Shown here: positions 7,308 through 15,992 of the stretch, one piece after another
Layout: every line of letters begins with the position of its first letter
Position numbering within the stretch: the first letter of the stretch is position 1
Assembly: GCA_963719285.1 (NCBI GenBank)
Contig: CAVRBO010000001.1
Location: forward strand, 1,302,001-1,366,000
DNA length: 64,000 nt
From: C-114 sp963719285
GTDB taxonomy: Bacteria; Chloroflexota; Limnocylindria; Limnocylindrales; CSP1-4
Reading direction: 5' to 3'
Position numbers and translations under genes: made by a program
Notes under the pieces: model-generated
What the model was told of the DNA's origin: nothing
Databases searched by the model: none
The model's input: the letters and a program-made list of their open reading frames with translations, nothing else

Positions 7308-9260
7308 TCACTCCTCCTCCTCGCGGGCGCCGCGACGCCGCGTGAACAGGACCCCGGCGATCACGATCACCACCACGACCACGAGGATGATCGGGAGGAT
7401 GGGCGGATCGCTTGACGTCGGCGCGCTGGGTGCGGGTGCCGGCGTGGGATTCGCGGTCGCGACCGGCGCGCCCGACGAGCCGGCGTCGCCCGACGGAGCT
7501 GGCGCCTCGGTCGAGGGTGACGGCGATGGGACTGCCTTCGCGTCCCTCAGGAAGCCGTAGTCGATGACACCGTACGTGAAGAGCGGCACGCCGGTGTCGA
7601 GTGGCTGGTTCTGCCAGCCGCCGAACACGTCGGTCCGATAGGCGTCGAGTTCATCGTCGTAGTACAGGATGTGATAGGGAGCCTGGTCGTAAAAGAGGTT
7701 CTGGAGCTGATCCATGAGGACCTTGCGCTGCTCATCGTTCGGGGCGAGGTTCTGTTCGTCGTACAGCTTGTCGTAGTCGTGGTTGCACCAGAGGGCGTCC
7801 GACGAGCTCCCGATCTGGTCACATTTGAAGACCTGGAGCAGCGCGTTCGGGTCAGGGCTGCCGCCCCAGGACCAGATGAACATGTCGAACTTGGCCTTGT
7901 ACGAGTCGCCGGCCTCCGGCGGCAGCATGATGTCGTAGAGCGCGTTCTCCTCGATGACGTCCGACTTCACCTTGATCCCGAGCTGGCCGAACCAGTCCTG
8001 GATGAACTGGGCCGCCTGGGGATAGCTCGGCTCGGTGTCGGGCATCACCAGGTGGAGGTTGATCGGCTTGCCTTCCTTGTCGAGGCGGTTGCCGTTCGCG
8101 TCCAGGTGATAGCCGGCGGCCTCGAGCTTCTGCTTGGCGAGGTCGATGTCGAACGTGCGCGGGTTCGCCGGGTCGGTGTGCCAGGCGAACGGGGGGTTCG
8201 CCCCGGCATCCTTCAGGACCGGCGGCACATTCGTCGAACCCACGTCGCCATACCCACCCCTGACCTTGTCGACCAGGGCCTGCTTGTCGATCGCGTAGCC
8301 CACCGCATCCCGGAACGCCACGTCCTGGAGCGCCTTCGTCGAGGCCCCGCCGCCCTTGATGGTCTTGCCCGTCCCCGTCCCGTAGGCGTTGAACCCGAGC
8401 TCGACCCAGCCGTTGCTCTTGCCGGCGACTGTCTGGATGTCCGGCTGGCCCTTGAGCTGGTTGAACTGCTCGACCGGGACGCCGCGCGCGTACTGGATGT
8501 CGCCGGTCTTGAGTGCCTGGACCATCGTGTCGGCCTGCTTGAAGATCTGGATGTAGATCTCGTCGGGGTAGCCCGGCTTGCCCCAGTAGTTGGGGTTGCG
8601 CACGAAGTGCACGTGCTCGTCGGGGGTGTAGTCGGCGACGGTGTAGGGACCCGTGCCGACGAGCGGCGCCTTGAACGGATCGTCGCCGATCTTCTCGTAA
8701 TTCTCCTTGCCGTAGAGGTGCTTCGGCAGGATCGGGATGTAGGTCTGGAGGATCTTGCTCGTGCCGTCGTCGGTCGCGAGGATCATCGTCTCGGCGTCCG
8801 GGCAGGTGGCCTTCGTGACCCGGGCGTCCTTGAGCGACGGATCGATGTAGCCGTTGCCCACGTTCGTGTCGTTCTTGATCGCATCGATGTCCAGGCCGTA
8901 GCTGTAGCAGGCGTCCGCCGAGGTCGCCGGCTGGCCATCCGACCACTTCATCCCGGTCCGGATGTGGAACGTCCACGACTTGCCGTCCGCCGCGCGTTCC
9001 CATTTGTCGGCGAAACCCGGGATCGGCTCAAGGTTCGGCCCGAAGTCCACGAGCAGGTTGAAGTTGAGCTGGAACGTCTCGTAATCCGGGAAATAGGCGG
9101 CCTGATACGGGTTGAGCGAGCGCAGGTTCTCGATCGTGCCGACCTTGAGGATGATCTTGTCCGCGGCGTGTGCCGGGGCCACGGCCGGGAGCAGGGACAC
9201 CAGGGCCATGGCGGCGGCCGCTACCAGGCGGGCGAACGATCCGCGAGCGCGCGATGGCAT
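7308..9260 (-). CDS. oppA: Extracellular peptide-binding protein of the ABC transporter (family 5), C-terminally anchored
   Basis: A 650-residue substrate-binding protein (SBP family 5, dipeptide/oligopeptide/nickel type). A Sec signal peptide (residues 1-33, ending AHA-A) lacks a lipobox cysteine. The body has family features, including the start LRSLNPYQ, the ALKTGDIQ segment and a C-terminal lobe with several Trp/Tyr. After the domain there is a Pro/Ser/Ala linker of about 45 residues, a single hydrophobic helix (PILPIILVVVVVIVIAGVLF) and a basic then acidic tail. The protein is thus tethered by its C-terminus instead of by a lipid. A GGAGGAGGAG ribosome site precedes ATG 9260. It is the first gene of the operon. 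Confidence 0.93.
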   Translation of the reverse strand: MPSRARGSFARLVAAAAMALVSLLPAVAPAHAADKIILKVGTIENLRSLNPYQAAYFPDYETFQLNFNLLVDFGPNLEPIPGFADKWERAADGKSWTFHIRTGMKWSDGQPATSADACYSYGLDIDAIKNDTNVGNGYIDPSLKDARVTKATCPDAETMILATDDGTSKILQTYIPILPKHLYGKENYEKIGDDPFKAPLVGTGPYTVADYTPDEHVHFVRNPNYWGKPGYPDEIYIQIFKQADTMVQALKTGDIQYARGVPVEQFNQLKGQPDIQTVAGKSNGWVELGFNAYGTGTGKTIKGGGASTKALQDVAFRDAVGYAIDKQALVDKVRGGYGDVGSTNVPPVLKDAGANPPFAWHTDPANPRTFDIDLAKQKLEAAGYHLDANGNRLDKEGKPINLHLVMPDTEPSYPQAAQFIQDWFGQLGIKVKSDVIEENALYDIMLPPEAGDSYKAKFDMFIWSWGGSPDPNALLQVFKCDQIGSSSDALWCNHDYDKLYDEQNLAPNDEQRKVLMDQLQNLFYDQAPYHILYYDDELDAYRTDVFGGWQNQPLDTGVPLFTYGVIDYGFLRDAKAVPSPSPSTEAPAPSGDAGSSGAPVATANPTPAPAPSAPTSSDPPILPIILVVVVVIVIAGVLFTRRRGAREEEE

Positions 9261-9365
9261 CCGGCTCTCCTCCTCCGGGATCCGCCGGCCGACCGGATCG
9301 GATCCGACTCCGAGCGCCCCTCCCCGGGCGCTCATCGGCCACCGCGAACCGGCCGCCGGTCCGCG

Positions 9366-9395
9366 AGGATGGCACAGGCCCGGGGGTCGGGTCAA
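9366..9395 (-). promoter_or_regulatory. Candidate promoter of the peptide-transporter operon
   Basis: On the minus strand a TTGACC (9395-9390) is followed after 18 bases by CATCCT (9371-9366), giving a leader of roughly 100 bases before the binding-protein start. The -35 match is good, the -10 match moderate. Confidence 0.45.
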
Positions 9396-9459
9396 CGGCC
9401 GCGGTGCATCAAGCGGAACGTGGATTTCGCAGGTTGGCGCCAGGCTGCTCGATCCCGGG

Positions 9460-10650
9460 TCAGACCATGAACGACGTGGCCGGGTCCGTTTCGAGGAGGA
9501 TCGGCCGGTCGATCCGGAACGCGCCGATCTCCGCCGCGGACGGCGTGCTCCCGTCGAGCGCGAGCTCGGCGAGGATCCGCCCGATGACCGAGGCGTACTT
9601 GAACCCGTGCGCGGCGCCCAGGCCGACGAGCACGTTGGGGTGGTCGGGCAGGCGGTCCACCACGAAGTCCCGGTCCGGGGTGAGGGTGTACAGGCACGTC
9701 TTCGTGTAGATCGCGGGTCCGACCGCGCCCGGCAGGTGGCGTTCCATGAACGCCCGGAGCCGCGCGTCGGCGTCCGGATCGACGTCGAACGTGCGCTCGG
9801 CCGGCGTCGTCTCGCGACCGCCGACGTCCTGGGCGGCCTTCGGGCCGGCTTCACCGTAGGTCGGGAAGCCGTAGAAGCACGGGTCGTCCATCCAGATCCA
9901 GATCGGGAACCGGTCCGGCGCGAAGTCCTGTGGCCTGGGGCAGGCGAAGTAGGTCACCTGCTCCTTCGTGATCGTGAGGGGCAACCGCCGGTCGAGCTGT
10001 GCCAGGAGGTCGTTCGTCCAGGCGTCGGCGGTCAGGACGACCTTCGCGGCCCGATAGGCGGTCCCGCCGGCCACGACCTCGACCTCGCCATCGATGTCGC
10101 GCAGGTCCGTGACCGGGGAGCGGTCGAGGAGGGTCGCGCCGTACTGCGTGGCGAGCCGCTGGTGCGCGGCGTTGCCACGATACGGATCGGCCAGGCCGGA
10201 GTCCGCCTGATAGAGCCCGTGATGCTCATCGTCGAGGTGCCATTGCGGCCAGCGACGCATGATCTCGCCGGCGTCGAGATGCTCGAACGGGACACCCTCG
10301 GCGGTCATCGAGTCCGAGTAGTCGGCGAGCGGGATCGCGGCCCCGCGAGGCGCGACGTCGAGGCCGCCGGTCCGGGTCACGATCGTGGTCCCCGATGCCG
10401 CCTCCACATCCGCCCAGGTGGCATAGGCTCGCCGGGCAAGCCGGACGTATGCTGGCTTGTGATAGCTGAGGCGGATGATCCTGGAATGATCGTTGGACGC
10501 GCCGTTGGAGTGGCCAAGCTCGAACTGTTCGAGCCCGAGTACGCGCGCGCCGGAGCGGGCGGCCCAGTAGGCGACGCCGCTGCCGAACGCCCCGAGCCCG
10601 ACGACGATGACGTCGAAGTCTCTGTTCACCGGTCGGCGTTCATCGTGCAC
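9460..10650 (-). CDS. Sarcosine oxidase / N-methyl amino acid oxidase family flavoenzyme
   Basis: A 396-residue FAD-dependent amine oxidase of the monomeric sarcosine oxidase (MSOX)/SolA family. The Rossmann GLGAFGSG is at 18-25, followed by the family Glu/ligand segment and a conserved RIIR loop. Cys319 in KTCLYT corresponds to the cysteine that carries covalent 8-alpha-S-FAD in MSOX, so covalent flavin is expected. The reaction would be oxidation of an N-methylated or secondary amino acid with release of hydrogen peroxide and, for sarcosine, formaldehyde. Two GTG starts are possible: 10650, or 10629, which would place the cysteine at 312, close to MSOX numbering. The upstream region carries two related palindromes. 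Confidence 0.85.
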   Translation of the reverse strand: MHDERRPVNRDFDVIVVGLGAFGSGVAYWAARSGARVLGLEQFELGHSNGASNDHSRIIRLSYHKPAYVRLARRAYATWADVEAASGTTIVTRTGGLDVAPRGAAIPLADYSDSMTAEGVPFEHLDAGEIMRRWPQWHLDDEHHGLYQADSGLADPYRGNAAHQRLATQYGATLLDRSPVTDLRDIDGEVEVVAGGTAYRAAKVVLTADAWTNDLLAQLDRRLPLTITKEQVTYFACPRPQDFAPDRFPIWIWMDDPCFYGFPTYGEAGPKAAQDVGGRETTPAERTFDVDPDADARLRAFMERHLPGAVGPAIYTKTCLYTLTPDRDFVVDRLPDHPNVLVGLGAAHGFKYASVIGRILAELALDGSTPSAAEIGAFRIDRPILLETDPATSFMV

Positions 10651-10737
10651 CTGCTGCCGCTGCCGGACGCGCCGGTCCAGCTGGGCGCGACCCTGCGCCA
10701 GGCGCCCTGAGCCGCCTCCTGCCGTTCATGCCCGGTC

Positions 10738-10864
10738 CTTCACCGGGTGAAGCTGATGACCCATCTCGCCCCGACCACGGTCGAAATGCGTCACGCCGTG
10801 AAGGGATCCGACCGCTGGCGGTCGTCGCAGACCGACAGACTCCCGTTCGCTTCATCCGATGAAG
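10738..10864. promoter_or_regulatory. Two related 15-bp palindromes upstream of the amine oxidase gene
   Basis: CTTCACCGGGTGAAG at 10738-10752 and CTTCATCCGATGAAG at 10850-10864 share the consensus CTTCAYCSGRTGAAG. A weaker half-site-like CTTCACGGCGTGAC lies between them on the minus strand. They sit in the 284-bp gap upstream of the oxidase and look like paired operators for a dimeric regulator, which is not encoded next to them. Confidence 0.5.
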
Positions 10865-10934
10865 AAATCCGGCATCTTCGCGGCCCGGAGTCGCCGGCGT
10901 GCGTCGTTGGCGCCACCCCGTGAAGGTCGATGCA

Positions 10935-11609
10935 TCAGGCGAAGGGGCGCCGCTCGACGAACGCGGTCCGGCCGCCGATCTCGACCATGCCGTCCGGGCC
11001 GGGACGCACGACGATCTGCGATCCGACCCCCTGCCGGATCACGAACGGCCGGCCGATGCTCGCGCCCATCACGACCGCCGCCGCACCGGTCGCCTCGTCC
11101 TCCGGGATCCCGATATCGGTCGGGAAGCAGCGCGACCGGATCCGGCCAGCTCGCTGATCCTCCCACGCCCACACGTAGACACCCGGCTCACCGAGCCGCG
11201 GTGGGTCGAACGTGTCCACCGCCTCGGCCGAACCCAGCTCCCGGAAGGTGAACCGAGGCGCCCACTCGGGCCGGGCGCGGACCCAGGTGGCTCCGTCCTC
11301 CTGCCACGTCGCGACGTCGCCCGCCTTGCAGTGCAGGACGTCCACGAGCTGGCCGCGCTCTGCCAGGAACCAGGCCGTGCCGACGGTGGGATGGCCGGCG
11401 AACGGCAATTCGCTGCCCGGCGTGAAGATCGCCATGTGGGCGCTGGCGTCGTGGACCTCGTCCACGAAGACCGTCTCGCTGAAGCCAAGCTCGCGGGCGA
11501 CGGACTGGCGTCTGCCGGGCTCGATGCCCGTCCCATCGAGGAAGACCCCGAGCAGGTTGCCGCCGCCGCCATCGGGGCCGAGGAACACGCGCAGGACGTT
11601 GAGCTCCAC
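10935..11609 (-). CDS. PhzF family isomerase-like protein
   Basis: A 224-residue protein of the PhzF/diaminopimelate-epimerase fold. The catalytic Glu45 in GFSETVFV is in exactly the PhzF position; GHPTVGTAW at 72-80 and the EDEATGAAA segment near 175 are the other family signatures. PhzF enzymes isomerise dihydro-hydroxyanthranilate, but most homologues outside phenazine clusters have unknown substrates, and no other phenazine gene is present here. It is shorter than typical PhzF (about 260-300). GTG 11609 is supported by a TACGAT hexamer (11621-11616) ending six bases upstream, implying a leaderless message. Confidence 0.82.
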   Translation of the reverse strand: MELNVLRVFLGPDGGGGNLLGVFLDGTGIEPGRRQSVARELGFSETVFVDEVHDASAHMAIFTPGSELPFAGHPTVGTAWFLAERGQLVDVLHCKAGDVATWQEDGATWVRARPEWAPRFTFRELGSAEAVDTFDPPRLGEPGVYVWAWEDQRAGRIRSRCFPTDIGIPEDEATGAAAVVMGASIGRPFVIRQGVGSQIVVRPGPDGMVEIGGRTAFVERRPFA

Positions 11610-11615
11610 GCCGGA

Positions 11616-11621
11616 ATCGTA
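11616..11621 (-). promoter_or_regulatory. Leaderless-type -10 element of the phzF-like gene
   Basis: TACGAT on the minus strand ends six bases before GTG 11609, the same geometry as at other genes in this window. Confidence 0.5.
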
Positions 11622-11713
11622 GCGGCCCGCCGCCCGGGCGGTGCCGCATGCGCGTTCTGTCCGCAGGCCGGACGGGCGGCTGGCTCCGCCGGTGGTGGCA
11701 TGGACGTGCCGAC

Positions 11714-11800
11714 ATGCCCACGGAGGAATCGGGTTCGCGGTCGACGGGCCCGGTCCGTCGCGCCCATGCCCACGGAGGACTGGTCTACGCGGTCGACGGG
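11714..11800. repeat. Pair of 35-bp direct repeats in a 358-bp noncoding gap
   Basis: The gap 11610-11967 has no credible gene. It holds two 35-bp direct repeats at 11714-11748 and 11766-11800. Each reads ATGCCCACGGAGGA, nine variable bases, then GCGGTCGACGGG. The starts are 52 bp apart. The conserved ends with a variable core do not look coding. Further short GCATG-rich fragments follow to 11910. Role unknown. Confidence 0.55.
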
Positions 11801-11955
11801 CATGTCGAGCCTGCCCCGACCGCGGATCCCATGACACCGTGAGCATGGATCCGACACGAAGCCCGATGCCCACGCCTGGCAGGCATGGCATGGACAGGAT
11901 CGTCTCGCCCACTGCGCCAACCATGACTGTCAGGAATGCCGGTCGTGGCCGCCGG

Positions 11956-11961
11956 TAGACT
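11956..11961 (+). promoter_or_regulatory. Leaderless-type -10 element of the CocE-like gene
   Basis: TAGACT ends six bases before ATG 11968, with no ribosome site between. Confidence 0.5.
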
Positions 11962-11967
11962 CGGGGC

Positions 11968-14082
11968 ATGGCCGACCGTCATGCCGTCCGGGTCGTCTGG
12001 GACGCCCGCATCCCGACCCGGGACGGGGTCGAGCTTTCCGCGAACATCTGGATCCCGGAGCCGGTCGCGGCAGGCGACCCGGCCACAGAGCGCTTCCCGG
12101 CCACAGAGCGCTTCCCGGCGATCCTCGAGATGATCCCGTACGGCAAGGACAACTGGCGACGGAACAGCGACGTCGCCCGCGGCGAGTGGCTCGCGGCCCG
12201 CGGTTACGCCCTGTGCCGGGTCGACGTCCGTGGCACCGGGAGCAGTGGCGGCGTCGCCGTCGACGAGTACGCCGCGGCCGAGACCCAGGACGGCTACGAG
12301 GCCGTGGAATGGCTGGCCGCCCAAGCGTGGTGCACGGGCGCGGTCGCGATGTGGGGCATCAGCTACGGCGGTTTCACCTCGATCCAGGTCGCCGCGCTCC
12401 GACCGCCCCACCTCCGGGCGATCGTCCCGATCATGGCGACGGACGATCGCTACCGCGACGACGTCCACTATCGGGGTGGCTGCCTCACGGTCAGCGAGCA
12501 ATCGCAGTACTCGGTGAGCCAGGTCGGGATGAACGCGATGCCGCCGGACGCCGGGTTCCGGGGCGCGGCCTGGCGCGACGAATGGCTCGCCCGCCTCGAG
12601 GCGACGCCACCCTGGACGCTCGAGTGGCTGCGCCACCAGACGGACGGCCCGTACTACCGCCAGGGCTCGCTCGCGCCCGACTACGACCGGATCGAGGTGC
12701 CGATCCTGGCCTACACCGGCTGGCACGACTCGTACGTGGACCCGGCGTTCCGGATGCAGGAGCGTTGCACCTCGTCGCCCGACCGCCGGCTCGTATCCGG
12801 CCCGTGGGGCCACGGGCTGCCCGACAGCGCCGAGCCCGGCCCGAACCTGGGCTGGATGCCCGAGATGGTCGCGTTCCTGGATCGGCACCTTCGCGGCCTC
12901 GGCGATGCGCCCGCACCGACCCCCGCCGTCCGCTGGTTCCAACGCCAGTGGTCGCCCCCGGAGGCGTTCCCGGCGGCACTGGCCGGGGAGTGGCTCGGGA
13001 CCGATGCCTGGCCGGTCCCCGGGACGGCAGCGGTCGCATGGCGGTTCGCGGGCGGTAGCGGACCGATGGCGGGCCGCCTGACCGACGCCGACCGGGCCGA
13101 CGCCGACCGGGCCGACGCCGACGACGAGCACGAGCCGGCGGGCGCCGACCGTGTTCGCCATCGCCCGACCCTCGGCACGGCCGGGACCCTCTCGTGGGGC
13201 GCCGGCGGCCGGCCGAACGGCCTCGCCCGCGACCTCCGTCCCGACGAGGCCTTGAGCCTCGCCTACACGTCCGAGCCACTGGCCGAGCCACTCGACGCCC
13301 TCGGCTTCCCGGAGGCGATCCTCCATCTCGAGGCCGACGCGGAGATCGCGACCGTCGTCGTCCGCCTGACCGATGTCGCCCCGGACGGCACCTCGGCCCA
13401 GGTGAGCTCGGGCATCCTGAACCTGACCCACCGCCGATCCGACACGAAGCCCGAACCGCTCGTCCCCGGGCGGATCGAGGAAGTCCGCGTTCCTCTCCGC
13501 GCCGTCGGCTACCGCTGGCTCCCGGGCCATCGGATCCGGGTGAGCGTCGCGACCCAGGCCTGGCCGATCATCTGGCCGTCACCGCTGCCGGTGACCCTCA
13601 CCGTTCATCGGGGAGCGGTGACACCTTCGCGCCTCCTGCTCCCCGTGCTCACGATGGACGCACGCGCCGCGATCCGACCCGCGCCGCCCGCCGACACGAG
13701 CTGGCCGCCCGACCTCCGCGAGGTCGGTTCGGGCGACGAGCGGCCGCCCGTCTGGCGTATCGACGAGGACGTCACAGCCGGGTCCGTCACCGTACACGTC
13801 TACGAGGCCGGCACGACCGTGCTCGAGGACGGCCGGTCGCTGTTCACCTCGGAGCGCCTGGACATGACCGCGTTCCACGAGGACCCCGCCACGGCGATCC
13901 TGGACAACGACGTGGTCTACCGCTGGCACGACCATGCCTTCACGACCGAGATCCGGGCGACCGGCCGGACGACATCGGATACCACCTCCTTCTTCTTCGA
14001 CCTGCGCCTGGAGGTCGACCTCGACGGAGCCCGCTTCTTCGAGCGCGAGTGGCACGAGGTCGTCCCGCGCCACCTCGTCTGA
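11968..14082 (+). CDS. CocE/NonD family serine hydrolase (X-Pro dipeptidyl-peptidase fold)
   Basis: A 704-residue alpha/beta hydrolase of the CocE/NonD family (acyl esterases, glutaryl-7-ACA acylases, X-Pro peptidase-like). The nucleophile is Ser132 in GISYGG; Asp254 in GWHDSY and His282 in GPWGHG complete a plausible triad. The C-terminal jelly-roll domain follows from about residue 400. No signal peptide, so cytoplasmic. Two short in-frame tandem duplications are visible: an 18-base unit at 12081-12116 (ATERFP twice) and a 15-base unit at 13084-13113 (Asp/Ala/Arg repeats), both probably surface loops. It is close to and co-directional with the aminotransferase gene. Substrate unknown. Confidence 0.88.
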   Translation: MADRHAVRVVWDARIPTRDGVELSANIWIPEPVAAGDPATERFPATERFPAILEMIPYGKDNWRRNSDVARGEWLAARGYALCRVDVRGTGSSGGVAVDEYAAAETQDGYEAVEWLAAQAWCTGAVAMWGISYGGFTSIQVAALRPPHLRAIVPIMATDDRYRDDVHYRGGCLTVSEQSQYSVSQVGMNAMPPDAGFRGAAWRDEWLARLEATPPWTLEWLRHQTDGPYYRQGSLAPDYDRIEVPILAYTGWHDSYVDPAFRMQERCTSSPDRRLVSGPWGHGLPDSAEPGPNLGWMPEMVAFLDRHLRGLGDAPAPTPAVRWFQRQWSPPEAFPAALAGEWLGTDAWPVPGTAAVAWRFAGGSGPMAGRLTDADRADADRADADDEHEPAGADRVRHRPTLGTAGTLSWGAGGRPNGLARDLRPDEALSLAYTSEPLAEPLDALGFPEAILHLEADAEIATVVVRLTDVAPDGTSAQVSSGILNLTHRRSDTKPEPLVPGRIEEVRVPLRAVGYRWLPGHRIRVSVATQAWPIIWPSPLPVTLTVHRGAVTPSRLLLPVLTMDARAAIRPAPPADTSWPPDLREVGSGDERPPVWRIDEDVTAGSVTVHVYEAGTTVLEDGRSLFTSERLDMTAFHEDPATAILDNDVVYRWHDHAFTTEIRATGRTTSDTTSFFFDLRLEVDLDGARFFEREWHEVVPRHLV

Positions 14083-14112
14083 GGACCGGATCGCGGGCGA
14101 ACGCCGGCCCGC

Positions 14113-14118
14113 TACACT
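14113..14118 (+). promoter_or_regulatory. Leaderless-type -10 element of the aminotransferase gene
   Basis: TACACT ends seven bases before ATG 14126 and no Shine-Dalgarno sequence intervenes, so the mRNA probably starts at or next to the AUG. Confidence 0.5.
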
Positions 14119-14125
14119 CCCGGCG

Positions 14126-15292
14126 ATGGAGCGGATCAGCGCGAAGGCGGCGAGCTTCACCGAGTCGGTCATCCGGGAGATGAATCGGCTGGCGGTCGAG
14201 GCCGGCGCGGTCAGCCTCGCCCAGGGCTTTCCCGACTTCCCCTGCCCCATCGAGCTCAAGGACGCCGCGGCCGCCGCGCTCCACGCCGACGTGAACCAGT
14301 ACGCCATCACCTGGGGCGCGCCCGGTCTGCGCCAGGCGATCGCCTCGAAGACCGCCCGGACCTACCCGGGCTGGACGCCAGATCCGCACACGGAGATCAC
14401 GGTCACGTGCGGCGCGACCGAGGCGATGATCGCGGGGATGCTCGGCCTGCTCGATCCGGGTGACGAGGTCATCGTCTTCGAGCCCTTCTACGAGAACTAC
14501 GGGCCGGATGCCGTGCTCGCCGACGCGCGACCGCGCTACGTCACGCTCCACGAGCCGGACTGGAGCTTCGACCCGGACGAGCTGCGCGCGGCCGTCACGC
14601 CACGAACGCGGGCGCTCGTGCTCAACTCGCCCCACAACCCGACCGGCAAGGTCTTCTCCCGCGACGAGCTGGCGATCATCGCCGACCTGTGCATCGAGAA
14701 CGACCTGATCGCGTTCACGGACGAGATCTACGAGCACATCACCTACGGCGTCGAGCACATCCCGCTGGCGACCCTGCCCGGGATGGCCGAGCGCACGGTG
14801 ACGATCGATTCGCTGTCGAAGACCTACTCGGTCACCGGCTGGCGGGTCGGCTGGGTCATCGCCCCGCCGGACCTCTCGGTCGGCGTGCGGCGCGTCCACG
14901 ACTTCCTGACGGTGGGCGCCGCGGCCCCGCTCCAGGAGGCGGCCATCGTCGCCATGGCCCTGCCGGAATCGTACTACGCGGCGCTCCGGGCGGGCTATCT
15001 CGAGCGCCGGGACACGCTCATGGGCGCCCTCGACGCGGCCGGGTTCCGGACCTACCGCCCGGACGGCGCGTATTACGTGATGACCGACATCGACCGGTTG
15101 ACCGACGTCGACGACGTGACGTTCGCGCGACGTCTCATCGTGGATCCGGGCGTCGCGGCCGTTCCCGGCTCCTCGTTCTATTCGCGTCCGGAGCTCGGCC
15201 GCACGAAGCTCCGGTTCGCGTTCCCCAAGCGCCTGGAGACGCTCGAGGCGGCCGGAGCGCGCCTGCGCCGGCTCGCGCCCGTCCCGAGCTGA
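14126..15292 (+). CDS. PLP-dependent class I/II aminotransferase
   Basis: A 388-residue fold-type I aminotransferase. The Schiff-base lysine is Lys232 in SLSKTYSVTGWR, the substrate-carboxylate region includes NPTG at 171-174, Asp199 binds the pyridine nitrogen, and the C-terminal RFAFPK Arg is present. The N-terminal SLAQGFPDFPCP segment is typical of the kynurenine-oxoglutarate / methionine aminotransferase (YbdL, KAT) subgroup. It would transfer an amino group from an aromatic or sulfur amino acid to a 2-oxo acid. ATG 14126 is chosen because similarity begins there and a -10 hexamer sits immediately upstream; a longer in-frame start lies inside the previous gene. Confidence 0.9.
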   Translation: MERISAKAASFTESVIREMNRLAVEAGAVSLAQGFPDFPCPIELKDAAAAALHADVNQYAITWGAPGLRQAIASKTARTYPGWTPDPHTEITVTCGATEAMIAGMLGLLDPGDEVIVFEPFYENYGPDAVLADARPRYVTLHEPDWSFDPDELRAAVTPRTRALVLNSPHNPTGKVFSRDELAIIADLCIENDLIAFTDEIYEHITYGVEHIPLATLPGMAERTVTIDSLSKTYSVTGWRVGWVIAPPDLSVGVRRVHDFLTVGAAAPLQEAAIVAMALPESYYAALRAGYLERRDTLMGALDAAGFRTYRPDGAYYVMTDIDRLTDVDDVTFARRLIVDPGVAAVPGSSFYSRPELGRTKLRFAFPKRLETLEAAGARLRRLAPVPS

Positions 15293-15313
15293 GGCTTCGT
15301 CGGCCGGCGCGGC

Positions 15314-15970
15314 CTACGGGAACATCCCGCGCACGATGTTCAGGGCCAGCAGCAGCACGATGACGTTGCCGACCAGGCTCGTGTACAGCCGGGCGCTCGG
15401 TGGGAGGCGGCGATGGACGACCGCGCCCACGACGGCGATGAAGCTCTGCCACGAGATCGAGGCCAGGAAGGCCCCGGCCGCGAAGACGATCCGCTCGCCG
15501 GCTCCGCCGCTGACGGCGGGCAGGCCAACGACGAGCGCCGCGAAGTAGACGACCGTGCTCGGGTTGACGATCGTCAGGCCGAGGAACCGCAGGTAGGTGG
15601 CGCGCGCCCGGTGCGCCGAGCTCGCCTCGGGGTCCGCGACCGGACCGGTCGAGCCACCGACCGCGACCGCCCTGGCCCCCATCTGGCGCCGGACGCTCAC
15701 CAGCCCGCGGCCCGCGATAGCGACCAGGACGACGACGGACGCCCCGCGCAGGGGCATCGAGATCGGGGCGATCACGCCGGCGATCGCCGCGCCGCCGATC
15801 CCCGCGATCGTCGCGTAGATCCCGTCGGCGGTGGCGGCACCCGCGCCGGCCGCGAGACCGGGTCTCAATCCGCGCCGGAGGGCGGTATCCATGATCAGGA
15901 TCGCGATGGGACCGACGGGGATCGCAACGCCGAATCCGGCGATGGCTCCCGCCAGGAATGCCCCGATCAT
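15314..15970 (-). CDS. LysE/RhtB family exporter
   Basis: A 218-residue inner-membrane protein with about six hydrophobic helices and the LysE family N-terminal pattern GVAIPVGPIAILI, followed by a Gly-rich segment (GLAAGAGAATADGIYA) with the conserved Asp. The middle loop (about 95-120) is hydrophilic. Family members export amino acids or related solutes using the proton gradient. Convergent with the aminotransferase gene, 21 bases from its stop. The solute is unknown. Confidence 0.88.
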   Translation of the reverse strand: MIGAFLAGAIAGFGVAIPVGPIAILIMDTALRRGLRPGLAAGAGAATADGIYATIAGIGGAAIAGVIAPISMPLRGASVVVLVAIAGRGLVSVRRQMGARAVAVGGSTGPVADPEASSAHRARATYLRFLGLTIVNPSTVVYFAALVVGLPAVSGGAGERIVFAAGAFLASISWQSFIAVVGAVVHRRLPPSARLYTSLVGNVIVLLLALNIVRGMFP

Positions 15971-15992
15971 CGGGCGCCTCGAACGAGATGCT

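Noticed and set aside
7671..9470. Long open frame antisense to the peptide-binding protein gene
   Set aside because: Its translation is Val/Leu/Arg/Asp-rich with no domain, and the opposite strand encodes a complete family 5 binding protein. High GC makes such antisense frames common here.
10935..11609. Phenazine biosynthesis
   Set aside because: Only a PhzF-fold protein is present; no other phenazine gene exists in the window.
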